DNA from: Brettanomyces bruxellensis
Lineage: Eukaryota > Ascomycota > Pichiomycetes > Pichiales > Pichiaceae
DNA: 64,000 bases
Reading direction: 5' to 3'
Assembly (NCBI RefSeq): GCF_011074885.1
Contig: NC_054689.1
Location: 2,232,001 to 2,296,000, forward strand
Part shown: piece by piece, positions 10,911 through 19,810 of the stretch
Numbering within the stretch: the first letter of the stretch is position 1
Layout of the letters: every line of letters begins with the position of its first letter
The notes under the pieces: generated by a model
The model's input: the letters and a program-made list of their open reading frames with translations, nothing else
Told to the model about the DNA's origin: nothing
The model's database searches: none
Position numbers and translations under genes: made by a program

Positions 10911-11748
10911 TCTTGTATATTCAAGTGATCACTATCAATACAGTTAGATTTATTGCTACCAGATAACGTTATGAAAAAGCAAGATGTTGCTCAAAGTACT
11001 GCTAAGGAGAGAAAAATAAAGTCGCGGGGCAGGTTCGCGTTTGGGGCTCTCAGATTTTATTTGGAGCGCGCTGTGATAATTTGAAAACGCGTTTTCATTC
11101 CAAAGATATTTTGCTGGAGAATGTAATAGATGCGTCGAGAGTCGCGTCTACATAAAGCTGCCCTGCCTTGTTTATGCCCAAGAAAACCTCACTCATAAGG
11201 ATCAAAGGTATTTAAACATGTGCATTTCCCCTTTTATCCTGTTCTTTTTACCTTCTTACTTAGTTCTTTTTACTTTTATACTTTTCCTTTCTGGAGCCTT
11301 AAAAACACTCAATACTAGTTATAACAAAAACTTCATAAAGAATCGGCGTCACACTAAAAACAATTAAACAAAAACCATTACAGAGAACATAAAAATTAAA
11401 ATTTAATGCAAGGATTAATTCAAATGGATGTGAGCAAATGTATATCGAAATGCACATGTGTATATAGAGTATATAGAGTATATAAACGTTGTATGGCTAA
11501 GACTTTAGATAAAAAGATGCTACTTTCCTAAAAAAAAAGGCTAGTTATCTTTCTCATAAACCGATGAATTTTTACCCCAAAAAGTTAGAACGTAATCCAA
11601 CAAAGCACATTAAAGGAATGCTATTCTTTCCCGATGCTTCAGAATAAAAGGTATCTGGTTACGCAAAGGAAGAAAAAAAAAAATGAGAAAAATATAACAA
11701 AGCAAATAAAGCAACGTCCTGACCTTGCCTTACTCATTAAAGCTTGAT
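10911..11748. other. intergenic region YPQ1 3' end - MSH2 promoter
   Basis: This 838-bp gap has no supported gene. It holds the MSH2 promoter, with an ACGCGT box at 11087-11092 and further CGCG-containing sequence near 11035, 11068 and 11136. The part next to YPQ1 (11200-11700) is AT-rich, with short TATA-like and A-rich runs. No RNA gene was recognised. Confidence 0.55.
11087..11092. promoter_or_regulatory. MluI cell-cycle box (ACGCGT) upstream of MSH2
   Basis: A palindromic ACGCGT lies within AAAACGCGTTTT, about 177 bp upstream of the MSH2 ATG. MBF (Mbp1/Swi6) binds this element upstream of G1/S DNA-replication and repair genes. The distance and the gene fit S-phase control of MSH2. Confidence 0.55.
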
Positions 11749-12765
11749 TTATGCAGTACCGTATGTTCTAACAGCGGTAACTTCTCCCTCATCTGCTTCC
11801 TCCTGTTGCGATAGAACTTCATCCTCGTCTATGATCTCTTCTTCTAAGCTTCGACTGTTATCCCTGTAGAGGAAAAACTGGAAGAATATCACAAAATCTT
11901 CGCCCAAAGTTCCGAGAGAACCAACCAACCAAGGTAGATTGATCAAAATATACTTCTTTCCCGAAGACACCACAACAATAGAGATCACATAGGTGATGTT
12001 TCCCAAGCAAGCAAAGAGGAAGAACAAAAATGAAATTCCTTCACATGACTTTCTCTCATAGTTCAATATAATTTGGGGAATACGGGAACCCAAATAAAGT
12101 GCCGTACACAGCCATCCAAATATCTGAGCAGCTAGATTGAACGTCAAATTCTCATCAACAGGAGGGGTGGATTTTTCATCCTTAGAACTGAAAAGCCATC
12201 CACCAACGCCCGCCAAACAAACAAGGAGAACCATTAAAAAGTTATAGAAATACTCTCTTGTTGCATCAGTATCACAGCTGCTGGTTAGATTAACACCATC
12301 GATATCCTCAAAGTTTGTTCCGCTTTCAATATCCGTGTAATCACGGCTTCTGCGATCATCCGAACGCCCACTCAAAGTGTGACTGCTTATGACAGTATCC
12401 AATAGAGGCTCATCTTCGTTCAAAGGATTAGCTGGGGAAAGATGCACGGGATCAATATCACTGTCCTTATCATGTCCATAAATAAGGCATTGCCATAAAA
12501 GTACAATATCTGCAAATGTATAATAGAAAGCAAGCACGATCATTGTCGGTAGAACTTTTTGTAAAACTGCACCGATAACATTGAAAACATCACCTGCAAG
12601 CCAAAGAATCACAAATAGCAGTGACACACCAGTCGCACTCTTTCGTATAAAGTTCTGATAGATCTGTGGTGCAAAAACTATTATCCAGCATGCTATCGAG
12701 ATAGATCCTGTGATACCACTTATGGTTTGTGCATCAAGGGCCACAGAATTTAAAGGTGGTGTCAT
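11749..12765 (-). CDS. YPQ1: PQ-loop vacuolar cationic amino acid transporter, Ypq family
   Basis: Ypq1-3 (lysosomal PQLC2) are seven-helix vacuolar membrane proteins that move lysine, arginine and related amino acids across the vacuolar membrane. The 338-aa product has two PQ-loop repeats, with Pro33-Gln34 (FAPQIYQNF) and Pro230-Gln231 (RIPQIILNY), separated by an acidic, Ser-rich cytosolic loop at about 97-170. Hydrophobic segments fit seven membrane helices. The C-terminus is acidic. Neighbours MSH2 and TRM10 flank YPQ1 in S. cerevisiae as well, which favours YPQ1 over its paralogs YPQ2 and YPQ3; the paralog choice rests on that gene order. Confidence 0.85.
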   Translation of the reverse strand: MTPPLNSVALDAQTISGITGSISIACWIIVFAPQIYQNFIRKSATGVSLLFVILWLAGDVFNVIGAVLQKVLPTMIVLAFYYTFADIVLLWQCLIYGHDKDSDIDPVHLSPANPLNEDEPLLDTVISSHTLSGRSDDRRSRDYTDIESGTNFEDIDGVNLTSSCDTDATREYFYNFLMVLLVCLAGVGGWLFSSKDEKSTPPVDENLTFNLAAQIFGWLCTALYLGSRIPQIILNYERKSCEGISFLFFLFACLGNITYVISIVVVSSGKKYILINLPWLVGSLGTLGEDFVIFFQFFLYRDNSRSLEEEIIDEDEVLSQQEEADEGEVTAVRTYGTA

Positions 12766-13443
12766 ATTGAGTCAATAAACAGGCCTACTAGCAAAGAAGC
12801 AAATAACGATACCGAATTATTATGTATTCAAACCTTTTATTTCGAAGCTGTGCCTGTTTGAACAATTTGATGATGTTGATAGAAAGAAGTGAAAAGTAAG
12901 GGAAAAACATGTAAATTATAGATAAAAAATCAAACAAAAAAAAAAAGTTTACGAGAAAAAGAAGCTCGTCGTAATAATGGATTCCAGAGTCGGGGAAAAA
13001 AGTGAAAAAAAAATTCATGCGGGTCCTGCTGCTTTTTTTTTGTCCGGCTGCACGGCTATACAGAAAGCTCTAACTGATAACGGAGCAAGTATGATCCTTC
13101 ACAGTAGTTTTCCCGATACCTCTCTTTTTGCCGCATTTTCATGAACTTAGGCTAATAGCTGTCATATAAATGAAATGGAAATGGATAATAATAAGCTGTT
13201 ATGCCCGATTGAATATACCATTTACCCTTATTCCGAGGAACGTAAAAGGACGTCTTGCTAAAAAATATTTTCCAGCGACGGCAAAAATTTCATGTCCAGA
13301 CGATCGACTGCGTATTTAAATTTTCGACGACTGTTGAAGTTGTGGGAGAGCTAGTAACAAGCTATGAGAGAAGTGTACAGAAGTAGATTAAATCCCCTTC
13401 CCCAACATATTGACGCTGAAATACAGTAGCATATGCTCACATT
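12766..13443. other. divergent promoter region YPQ1 / TRM10
   Basis: This 678-bp divergent gap holds both promoters. It is AT-rich with several A and T runs (12937-12950, 13008-13014, 13034-13041). A 76-codon minus frame inside it (13018-12788) is Phe/Leu/Tyr-rich, looks like chance translation of T-rich DNA, and is not called. Confidence 0.5.
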
Positions 13444-14409
13444 ATGACAGAAACTATAAATGCCACAAATTTGGTGAATGTATCTGCTAAGAAGGAGCAG
13501 GCTGGTGCAGACCATGCTGAATCTTCTGAGTCAGTGGAAAATGAAGCTGAAAATGGAAATAAAAAGAAGGTTTACCCAAGGAAACCAAAACCGATTATTC
13601 CTGAGGGAATGAGTAAACATCAATGGAAAAAGATGATGAAACGGAAAAGATGGGAAGAAAATAAGGTGCAGATGAGAGTTGCTAGGAGACAACGTCTAAG
13701 AGAGCGTAAGCAGGAAAGGAAAAGAAAGATACAAGAACTGAAGGATAAAGGTGAGGATTATAGTTCGTTACTTCCGGCAAAGAAGCCAAAGAAGCTGACA
13801 GTAGATGAACAAAAGGATACAAACGTTAGTATAATTGTAGACTGCGCATTCGATGATTTAATGCTAGAGAAGGAAGTTGTTTCTTTGAGTGGCCAGATAG
13901 CACGATCATATTCTGTGAACAAAAGAAGTCCAAACAGAGTTAAGCTGGTTATTGGCTGCTTTAACAAGAGGCTTAAAAGTAGGTTTGATGAGTCATTGAA
14001 GGATTATTTCAAGTGGGATCACAACGAGATTGAGTTCACCGAAGATGACTTAGATAAGTTATTTGTGGGAAAAGACTTGTCGAAAGTCACATATCTCTCC
14101 GCAGACACAGATGAAAAAATTGAGGAGTTGAAGAGTGGTGAAACATATATCGTTGGAGGAATTGTGGATAAAGGACGACATAAAAATCTTTGTAAGGAAA
14201 AGGCAGAAAAGTTAGGAATTAAGACAAGACGTCTTCCTATTGATGAGTGCATTAAAATAAGTGGTAGAAAGGTCTTGACAACCGCACATGTCGTTGAACT
14301 TCTTATACGTTGGTTTGAATATAAGGATTGGACCAAGACTTTTGAGCAAGTTCTTCCAGCACGTAAACTGAAGGATAATAAACCAAGAAACAAGGAAGCG
14401 AAGGACTGA
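13444..14409 (+). CDS. TRM10: Trm10 tRNA (guanine-9-N1)-methyltransferase
   Basis: Trm10 methylates N1 of G9 in tRNAs using S-adenosylmethionine; it is a SPOUT-fold enzyme. The 321-aa product starts with an acidic N-terminus, followed by a strongly basic tRNA-binding segment (about 45-100; MSKHQWKKMMKRKRWEENK is characteristic). The SPOUT domain then runs to about residue 310, with IIVDCAFDDLM, VTYLSADTD, YIVGGIVDKGRHK and LPIDECIKI, the standard family blocks. Length compares with 293 aa in S. cerevisiae. The ATG at 13444 is the first in frame. Confidence 0.95.
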   Translation: MTETINATNLVNVSAKKEQAGADHAESSESVENEAENGNKKKVYPRKPKPIIPEGMSKHQWKKMMKRKRWEENKVQMRVARRQRLRERKQERKRKIQELKDKGEDYSSLLPAKKPKKLTVDEQKDTNVSIIVDCAFDDLMLEKEVVSLSGQIARSYSVNKRSPNRVKLVIGCFNKRLKSRFDESLKDYFKWDHNEIEFTEDDLDKLFVGKDLSKVTYLSADTDEKIEELKSGETYIVGGIVDKGRHKNLCKEKAEKLGIKTRRLPIDECIKISGRKVLTTAHVVELLIRWFEYKDWTKTFEQVLPARKLKDNKPRNKEAKD

Positions 14410-14891
14410 ACTTTGAATACTTGTGCTCCTTTTTAATTTCTATAGAATAAATGAGTAAGATTTTCTTTTGATTAAGTTGTACTGACACATAAAATTTGAA
14501 GTAGATGAACGGTAGTGACAGGAAATATTTATTTGTGCTTGAAAACGACGATGAAAAGTGTTGACTTAGTCTAAAAAAAAAGCATGAAGGATGTTAGTCT
14601 TTGATAACACACAATATACTTTATAAGCACAAAAAGAGGCCATAACATTTATAACTAGGTTGGTTATTGCTGGATTATGTCATTGATGTCTGCGAGATCA
14701 ATATCCGCTTATTAGTGCAAATAAATGTAAATCCTTATAACAACGTTGCCTTCTGTCGTATCTACAAGTTACCCGGATTCTTAGTGAGAGGTAAATAACG
14801 TAAGCCGATCGACTTGAGAGAGGGTCGCTACATTTGAAGTAGCTGAGGGTGAAAAGTTCATTTAGCACAGCATGGGGCAAAATGTATCTGC

Positions 14892-14914
14892 AAAAAAAAA
14901 AAAAAAAAAAAAAA
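14892..14914. repeat. poly(dA:dT) tract, 23 A
   Basis: An uninterrupted run of 23 A lies about 185 bp upstream of the NOP1 ATG. Long poly(dA:dT) tracts exclude nucleosomes at strong yeast promoters. The exact length may be imprecise in an assembly. Confidence 0.8.
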
Positions 14915-14950
14915 TTAACAGACCTCGCGGAAAGAGAAAAAAAAGCTTTC

Positions 14951-14962
14951 TAAAAAATTTTC
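14951..14962. promoter_or_regulatory. RRPE-like box in NOP1 promoter
   Basis: The sequence TAAAAAATTTTC resembles the rRNA-processing element (AAAAATTTT core) that controls ribosome-biogenesis genes in S. cerevisiae. It lies about 135 bp upstream of the NOP1 ATG, and a similar AAAAAATTT follows at about 14970. The motif is low-complexity, so this is an inference from gene context. Confidence 0.35.
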
Positions 14963-15096
14963 CACAACTAAAAAATTTCACCATCAGTGTAGAACTACCA
15001 GGAAAGGATACAAGCGATTCTTTTCAAGTGCTCATATTGGAATTTCGACTTGACAAAGGCCAGATACCAATAGTATAAGCTTCATAGACAAGAAAA

Positions 15097-16198
15097 ATGG
15101 CATATTCTCAAAGAGGCGGTAGAGGTGGCTTTAGAAATGGTAAGTTGAACAAAGCAAGAGTGCACAAGCAAAGTGCTTTAATGTGTTTCTGTATATTGCA
15201 ACATATAGCAATTTGGCGACTATATGAATTTTGCAGAGTGCGCAAAAGAGTTCCTCCAGGATGCATACTAACATAAAAACAATTTTTTAACAGGAAGAGA
15301 AGGCGGTTCTCGAGGAGGCCGTGGTGGAAGAGGTGGATTTAGAGGAGGCCGTGGTGGAGGCCGTGGAGGATTCAGAGGAGGATTCAGAGGTGGCCGTGGA
15401 GGCCGTGGAGGGTCAAGAGGTGGAAGAGGTGGAAGAGGTGGAGCCCCAAGAGGAGGAGCAAGAGGAGGAGCCAAAGTTGTGATAGAACCTCACAGACATC
15501 AGGGTGTCTATATTGCAAGAGGCAAGGAAGATTTGTTGGTGACAAAGAACTTGGTTCCAGGTGAGTCCGTGTACGGAGAGAAGAGAATCAGTGTTGAGGA
15601 GCCTTCAAAGGACCCAAGCACCCCACCAACAAAGATTGAATACAGAGTTTGGAATCCTTTCAGATCGAAGTTGGCTGCCGGTATCATGGGAGGTTTAGAT
15701 GACATTTTCATGGGACCAGGAAAGAAGGTGCTTTATCTTGGTGCTGCTTCTGGTACCACTGTTTCGCACGTTTCTGATTTGGTCGGACCAGAGGGTATTG
15801 TCTATGCTGTGGAGTTTGCCCACAGACCAGGAAGAGAGTTGATTGCTTTGGCCAAGAAGAGACCAAACATCATTCCTATAATAGAGGATGCTAGACACCC
15901 ACAAAAGTACAGAATGTTGGTGAGTATGGTGGACTGTGTCTTTGCTGATGTTGCCCAACCAGATCAGGCCAGAATTATCGCTTTGAACTCACATCTTTTC
16001 CTTAAAGATGGTGGTGGTGTGGTTATCTCTATCAAGGCCAACTGTATCGACTCCACTGTCGATGCCGAGACCGTTTTTGCCCGTGAGGTGCAGAAAATGA
16101 GAGAGGAAAGAATCAAGCCTCTTGAGCAATTGACCTTGGAGCCTTATGAGAGAGATCACTGTATTGTTGTTGGAAAGTACATGAGAGGTGGAATCTAA
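15097..16198 (+). CDS. NOP1: Nop1 fibrillarin, box C/D snoRNP 2'-O-methyltransferase (spliced)
   Basis: Fibrillarin is the catalytic subunit of box C/D snoRNPs in the nucleolus; it 2'-O-methylates rRNA and is needed for pre-rRNA processing. The gene is join(15097..15139, 15294..16198) and encodes 315 aa. Exon 1 gives [14 protein letters not shown] plus the first base of a Gly codon; exon 2 continues the Gly/Arg-rich (GAR) domain to about residue 75. Then follow [17 protein letters not shown] and the SAM-binding fold, with [20 protein letters not shown] and [16 protein letters not shown]. The reading frame is kept exactly across the splice. The next gene downstream on the same strand is SLX5-like. 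Confidence 0.97.
15140..15293 (+). other. NOP1 intron
   Basis: This is a 154-nt intron with donor GTAAGT (15140-15145), a perfect branch site TACTAAC (15266-15272) and acceptor TTTTTTAACAG ending at 15293. It interrupts a glycine codon after the first 43 coding nucleotides, a typical near-start position for yeast introns. Without it the conserved N-terminus cannot be joined in frame. Confidence 0.93.
15294..15475 (+). repeat. GAR-encoding degenerate repeat in NOP1
   Basis: This is a purine-rich, degenerate tandem array of units such as GGAGGCCGTGGTGGA, encoding Gly-Gly-Arg and Gly-Gly-Phe repeats of the fibrillarin GAR domain. It creates a spurious proline-rich frame on the opposite strand. 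Confidence 0.8.
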
Positions 16199-16745
16199 GG
16201 CTGGGGGGTGTACGCATGATAGACTGTTGTGGTGTTTAAGTACGTGTTGGTTTTATGGACCTCCATTAGTACATAGTAATAATAAATAGCGAGGTATATC
16301 AACAAAATTTACTGTATTTCTGTTTTAAGATAATCTAAAATTAAATCCTGCAATGAGGGTATGGGCTACCTTGGGCAAAACGGCAACAAAAAAAATAGGT
16401 CGGGGGCACCAGGACAAAGAAGAGGGAGGGAGCAAAAAAAAATAAAAGAGACCGCATCTTTTTCCTCACCACGCGAACCCTATATATATAATACAGAATG
16501 GAGGGGAGCTCCTTGCTTGGCGTTCTCTTTCTCAACCACGGCGGACAAAACAGCTTTTTGATATTTTCTGCCGTTCACGAATAACCTTTCAACTAGAATA
16601 AACTGTATTTAATTTTACACTTATACTTTTTGCCCTCAGCTTCAAACGAACCATCATCTTTGCTTTTGTATCATACTATTTTAGTTTAATATAGAATATT
16701 GCACCTGAAACACATAGGACATACTCAGTTATGAGGGCGGACTAA
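16199..16745. other. intergenic region NOP1-SLX5
   Basis: This 547-bp gap holds the NOP1 3' end and the promoter of the next gene. Short A runs occur at 16387-16396 and 16436-16442, and a TATATATATAATA stretch lies at about 16481-16494, some 255 bp before the ATG. Small frames here have no similarity to proteins I know. Confidence 0.5.
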
Positions 16746-18095
16746 ATGAACAAAAACACTACTGTAATGGATCAAGCAACTACAAGTGAAGAAAGAAGCA
16801 CCAGGCCTGTTTACATTGATGCCAGTCAAGGGCAGACATCACCAAGTGAAGAAAATGATGAAATCGAGATAACCGGATCGACAACTGTTCAACGGCCGAT
16901 AGCACACGCTCATAATATCAACAGGCAGACCGTTTCTGTGCCTTCATCATCGTCTAATGGTAGTAATAATGCAAGACACACAGTATCAACTACAAGAAGA
17001 AGCAATTCAACAAATGCAGAACCTATACTGGTGGCCTCTGATGGCGAGGATGACGACCAAATTTCGATTAATGATGATGTGGTGTTTGAAGGTGAAAGAC
17101 AAATACCACAAGAGGAGGTCCAAATAACGGGTGAACGTCGTACACGACCCCATTTACATTTAGGAATGGAGAATGGACGTGCAGGGTACTTTTTGAGACT
17201 TCCGAACGGGCAAAGATACGTACCTCTGACAGATGCTTCAGAGATCGGTGCATTTCGCCGCCGTCATAATTTACGGAGAAGCGGAAGGAACAACAACCAG
17301 CGGTTTGGTGCACCATTTATGCAGAGAAGAGCAAGAACAGGTACTTCGGCAATTCTCCAAAGACTAAGAACATTTTTAGAATTTCACCCTGAAATGGGTG
17401 AAGCAAGTGGACTCGTTCCCGGAATGTTAGATGTGCTTATGCCATCATATCAAACGGTCCAGGATACGTTATCAGCCATGCTTCCAGGGAATACTGATAT
17501 GGAGGATGATATCCCTATTGCCATTATGGAGCAAATATCCCGAAGTGAACAGCACGAGGAAGATCACAGGATTAACGGCAGGAATAAGGTTGCCGATAGG
17601 CTGAAAAAGCAGAAAGAAACGGAATCCAGAATTCCAGCAGAGCTCCAAGATAAGTTTACACGAGGAATATTACCAGCAAACACAAATATATGCACCCTAT
17701 GCGGAGTCACCTTAGCGGAAGGGATTCCAGAAGGCTATTCGGTTTTAACAGATCCTGAAAAAATTAAGAGTTTGGTTTTGGATCATGACATCAGAGCACC
17801 GTGGCAGTGCTCCCGGAAGCTTACTAAGATTGATTACGATCTTTCTAGGAAGATTTTCTTTGGAAAATGTGGGCATGTGTATTGTGGGAGATGTGTGAAT
17901 AACATGCTGAGGGCGGCAAGGGAAACGAAGACATCCAAGAAAAAAAGAAGAAGAAAGAAGATTAATTACGATAATGTGTCTGTGGCAAATTTGGATTTTG
18001 ATGATCCCGACATTTGTGCTCCCAATAGATGCGTTGCACCGGGTTGTAACAAACTTCTACGTGGTAAATATTTCTTTAGAGAGCTTTATATATAA
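16746..18095 (+). CDS. SLX5: Slx5-like SUMO-targeted ubiquitin ligase subunit (RING)
   Basis: Slx5 with Slx8 forms a nuclear ubiquitin ligase that recognises SUMOylated proteins through SUMO-interacting motifs (SIMs). The 449-aa product has several hydrophobic-acidic SIM-like clusters in its N-terminal part (EIEITGS, EPILVASDGEDD, DVVFEGE, EVQITGE). A RING-like domain lies at the C-terminus: CTLC (316-319), KCGHVYCGRCV, then CVAPGC followed by LLRGKYFFRELYI at the very end. A spacer of about 55 residues separates the first Cys pair from the CGH block, unlike a compact RING. Position directly downstream of NOP1 on the same strand, as recalled for S. cerevisiae NOP1-SLX5, supports the name. Another nuclear RING protein is possible. 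Confidence 0.7.
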   Translation: MNKNTTVMDQATTSEERSTRPVYIDASQGQTSPSEENDEIEITGSTTVQRPIAHAHNINRQTVSVPSSSSNGSNNARHTVSTTRRSNSTNAEPILVASDGEDDDQISINDDVVFEGERQIPQEEVQITGERRTRPHLHLGMENGRAGYFLRLPNGQRYVPLTDASEIGAFRRRHNLRRSGRNNNQRFGAPFMQRRARTGTSAILQRLRTFLEFHPEMGEASGLVPGMLDVLMPSYQTVQDTLSAMLPGNTDMEDDIPIAIMEQISRSEQHEEDHRINGRNKVADRLKKQKETESRIPAELQDKFTRGILPANTNICTLCGVTLAEGIPEGYSVLTDPEKIKSLVLDHDIRAPWQCSRKLTKIDYDLSRKIFFGKCGHVYCGRCVNNMLRAARETKTSKKKRRRKKINYDNVSVANLDFDDPDICAPNRCVAPGCNKLLRGKYFFRELYI

Positions 18096-18189
18096 ATGGG
18101 TGGTCCCGAGGGAATTACAAGTATCTTTACTAGGCATATATACATAGTGTAAAGGAGGTTAAACTGTTTGATATCATTAATTGTAAATG

Positions 18190-19236
18190 TTATGCATAAA
18201 GGATGTCGGATTCATCGCAGAATTCGCACTTTCTTATAAAATAGTCAACATCGAGCTTATACTGCTCGCTTTGAACCATTGTAACATTATTCTTGATCTT
18301 AAAAGGGATCAAAATATCCTTTTCATCAAGCTCAGGGTATTTTTTTCTATCCAATGAATTTAATTCTTTTACAAGAAGAGGTGATCGATAACGATTGGCA
18401 GTATTGCTTCTTGTATGGAAGAGCATATTTGCGGAATCGTATAAATAGTATGCATTTTCCAAATGGGTCACTTTGATCTCTATTTCACTAAGTTTTCGAT
18501 TCAATTTAACAATCTTCAAATGTTCCGATCCCTGTACAGTGTATTGGGTTCGTTTAAAAATTGTATATTTAAGTATCATCCGATTTCCTTTTTCAAGGCC
18601 GCTAAGATCAAAGGAAAGTTGAAAAACACTTTGTGACACATTCTCACTAGTTTCTATTGCAAGTTTTAGAATTCCATCTTTTGGTATCTCAAAACCAGGG
18701 AAGTTACGCCTATCGCCAGGAAAGGCTAGCCGTTGTTCTTTTTTGATATAATGTTCTGAAATATTAACATTTGCGAAGTATGGGTTACCCGACAAATCAA
18801 CACTGTTTGAATCTGAATTAATCACCATGCAATTGGCGAAAAGTGGTAATGATAAATTATTAAAGTTTGCTTTTGAATGAGATATCGAGAGGTTTAATCT
18901 GAATGGAACTTGGTTACATCCTGAATTTGCACTGAAGAGTATTCTTGCATATAAAAATGAGGACTTTGTTACCATTTGCGCTTTTGCATTGTCACTTGCT
19001 CGACTACGACAATATTGAATTCCATATATTGGCTTTTGCTGCCTTAGTTTTTCACATTTAAAGCACATGTGATCATAATTATGAGAACTAGTCAAGGGGA
19101 TAACGTAATTCAAATAATCATCATATATGTTGTCTTTGATAGGAAAATGCATGGAATTGCTGTCGATATCAAGAGCATCCACATCCTTTTTCTCCAAGTC
19201 CTCCGCCGTCACCATTTGTTGCAATTTTGATACCAT
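18190..19236 (-). CDS. unrecognised protein, weak Atos-like similarity
   Basis: The 348-aa product is not one I can name. There is no signal peptide or membrane segment. Cysteine pairs flank it: CFKCEKLRQQ (about 58-61) near the N-terminus and CEFCDES at the C-terminus. A central block, FEIPKDGILKLAIETSENVS followed by FQLSFDLSGLEKGNRMILKY, resembles the pattern of the Atos / fungal 'chromosome segregation during meiosis' family, in which a G-x-LQ-x-I-x-N strand leads to a YDLSDMPPGTKTF motif. That similarity is from memory and weak. It converges on the SLX5-like gene with 94 bp between the stops. The ORF is long, with codon use like its neighbours, so it is a real gene. Confidence 0.75.
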   Translation of the reverse strand: MVSKLQQMVTAEDLEKKDVDALDIDSNSMHFPIKDNIYDDYLNYVIPLTSSHNYDHMCFKCEKLRQQKPIYGIQYCRSRASDNAKAQMVTKSSFLYARILFSANSGCNQVPFRLNLSISHSKANFNNLSLPLFANCMVINSDSNSVDLSGNPYFANVNISEHYIKKEQRLAFPGDRRNFPGFEIPKDGILKLAIETSENVSQSVFQLSFDLSGLEKGNRMILKYTIFKRTQYTVQGSEHLKIVKLNRKLSEIEIKVTHLENAYYLYDSANMLFHTRSNTANRYRSPLLVKELNSLDRKKYPELDEKDILIPFKIKNNVTMVQSEQYKLDVDYFIRKCEFCDESDILYA

Positions 19237-19810
19237 AATGATTTAAAATTTAAAAATTTCTGGTTCACAGAGATACGTTCCTTAGAATAAAGAGAGATCG
19301 ACAGATAGGAAAACATTTGCGTTCAAGAGCCAACCTCAGAAACAGTATGCCAACGGCAGCCCAACATCCATTTATAATTTCAACACAGAATATATTATTT
19401 AAAACAAGAATACTTTCTTATTAAAAACGGCCACAATATTTTAATATGTTCTGACATCCGTTTACATTTGAAGGATTTTATTCCTTCCGCTTCCTCATTT
19501 GGTAATCGAGGCTGCTCTCTCTCTCTTGCGGTCTTATCGATAAAGTCAAATTAATTATTTTTTTTTTTTGTATCTCCGCCTTAGATCTCAAATTTACAGT
19601 GGAGAGTCAATTTATCTTATCGAATCTCCAAAGTACTATTCTAAAATCAAAATCCGAGCACAATAACGCAAACAGAATCATACTTGAATTAAGTAACTAA
19701 TTGCAATTATTTAATGGAAATACCTATTGATACTGTCATTTAAACGGGCGATTGGAAATCAGGGTATTCTTTTGTGTATACTACTATCGCTGAACCCAAG
19801 TGTATTTACA
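19237..19810. other. divergent intergenic region
   Basis: This 574-bp promoter region lies between the Atos-like gene and the SLC35F6-like gene. It is AT-rich with a 15-T run at 19556-19570. The downstream frame is open back to a TTG at 19727 but has no ATG before 19811. Confidence 0.5.

Larger units (their letters stand above)
14410..15096. other. intergenic region TRM10-NOP1
   Basis: This 687-bp gap has no supported gene. It contains a 23-A homopolymer (14892-14914) and A/T-rich boxes with AAAAAATTTT just after it, upstream of NOP1. A 68-codon frame across the poly-A (14872-15078) gives a lysine run and is not believed. I searched by eye for box C/D snoRNA signals and found no convincing pair. 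Confidence 0.5.

Noticed and set aside
14872..15078. 68-codon frame with a seven-lysine run before NOP1
   Set aside because: It spans the 23-A tract in the NOP1 promoter and has no conserved features.
15268..15474. Proline-rich minus frame
   Set aside because: It is the antisense of the Gly/Arg repeat of fibrillarin.
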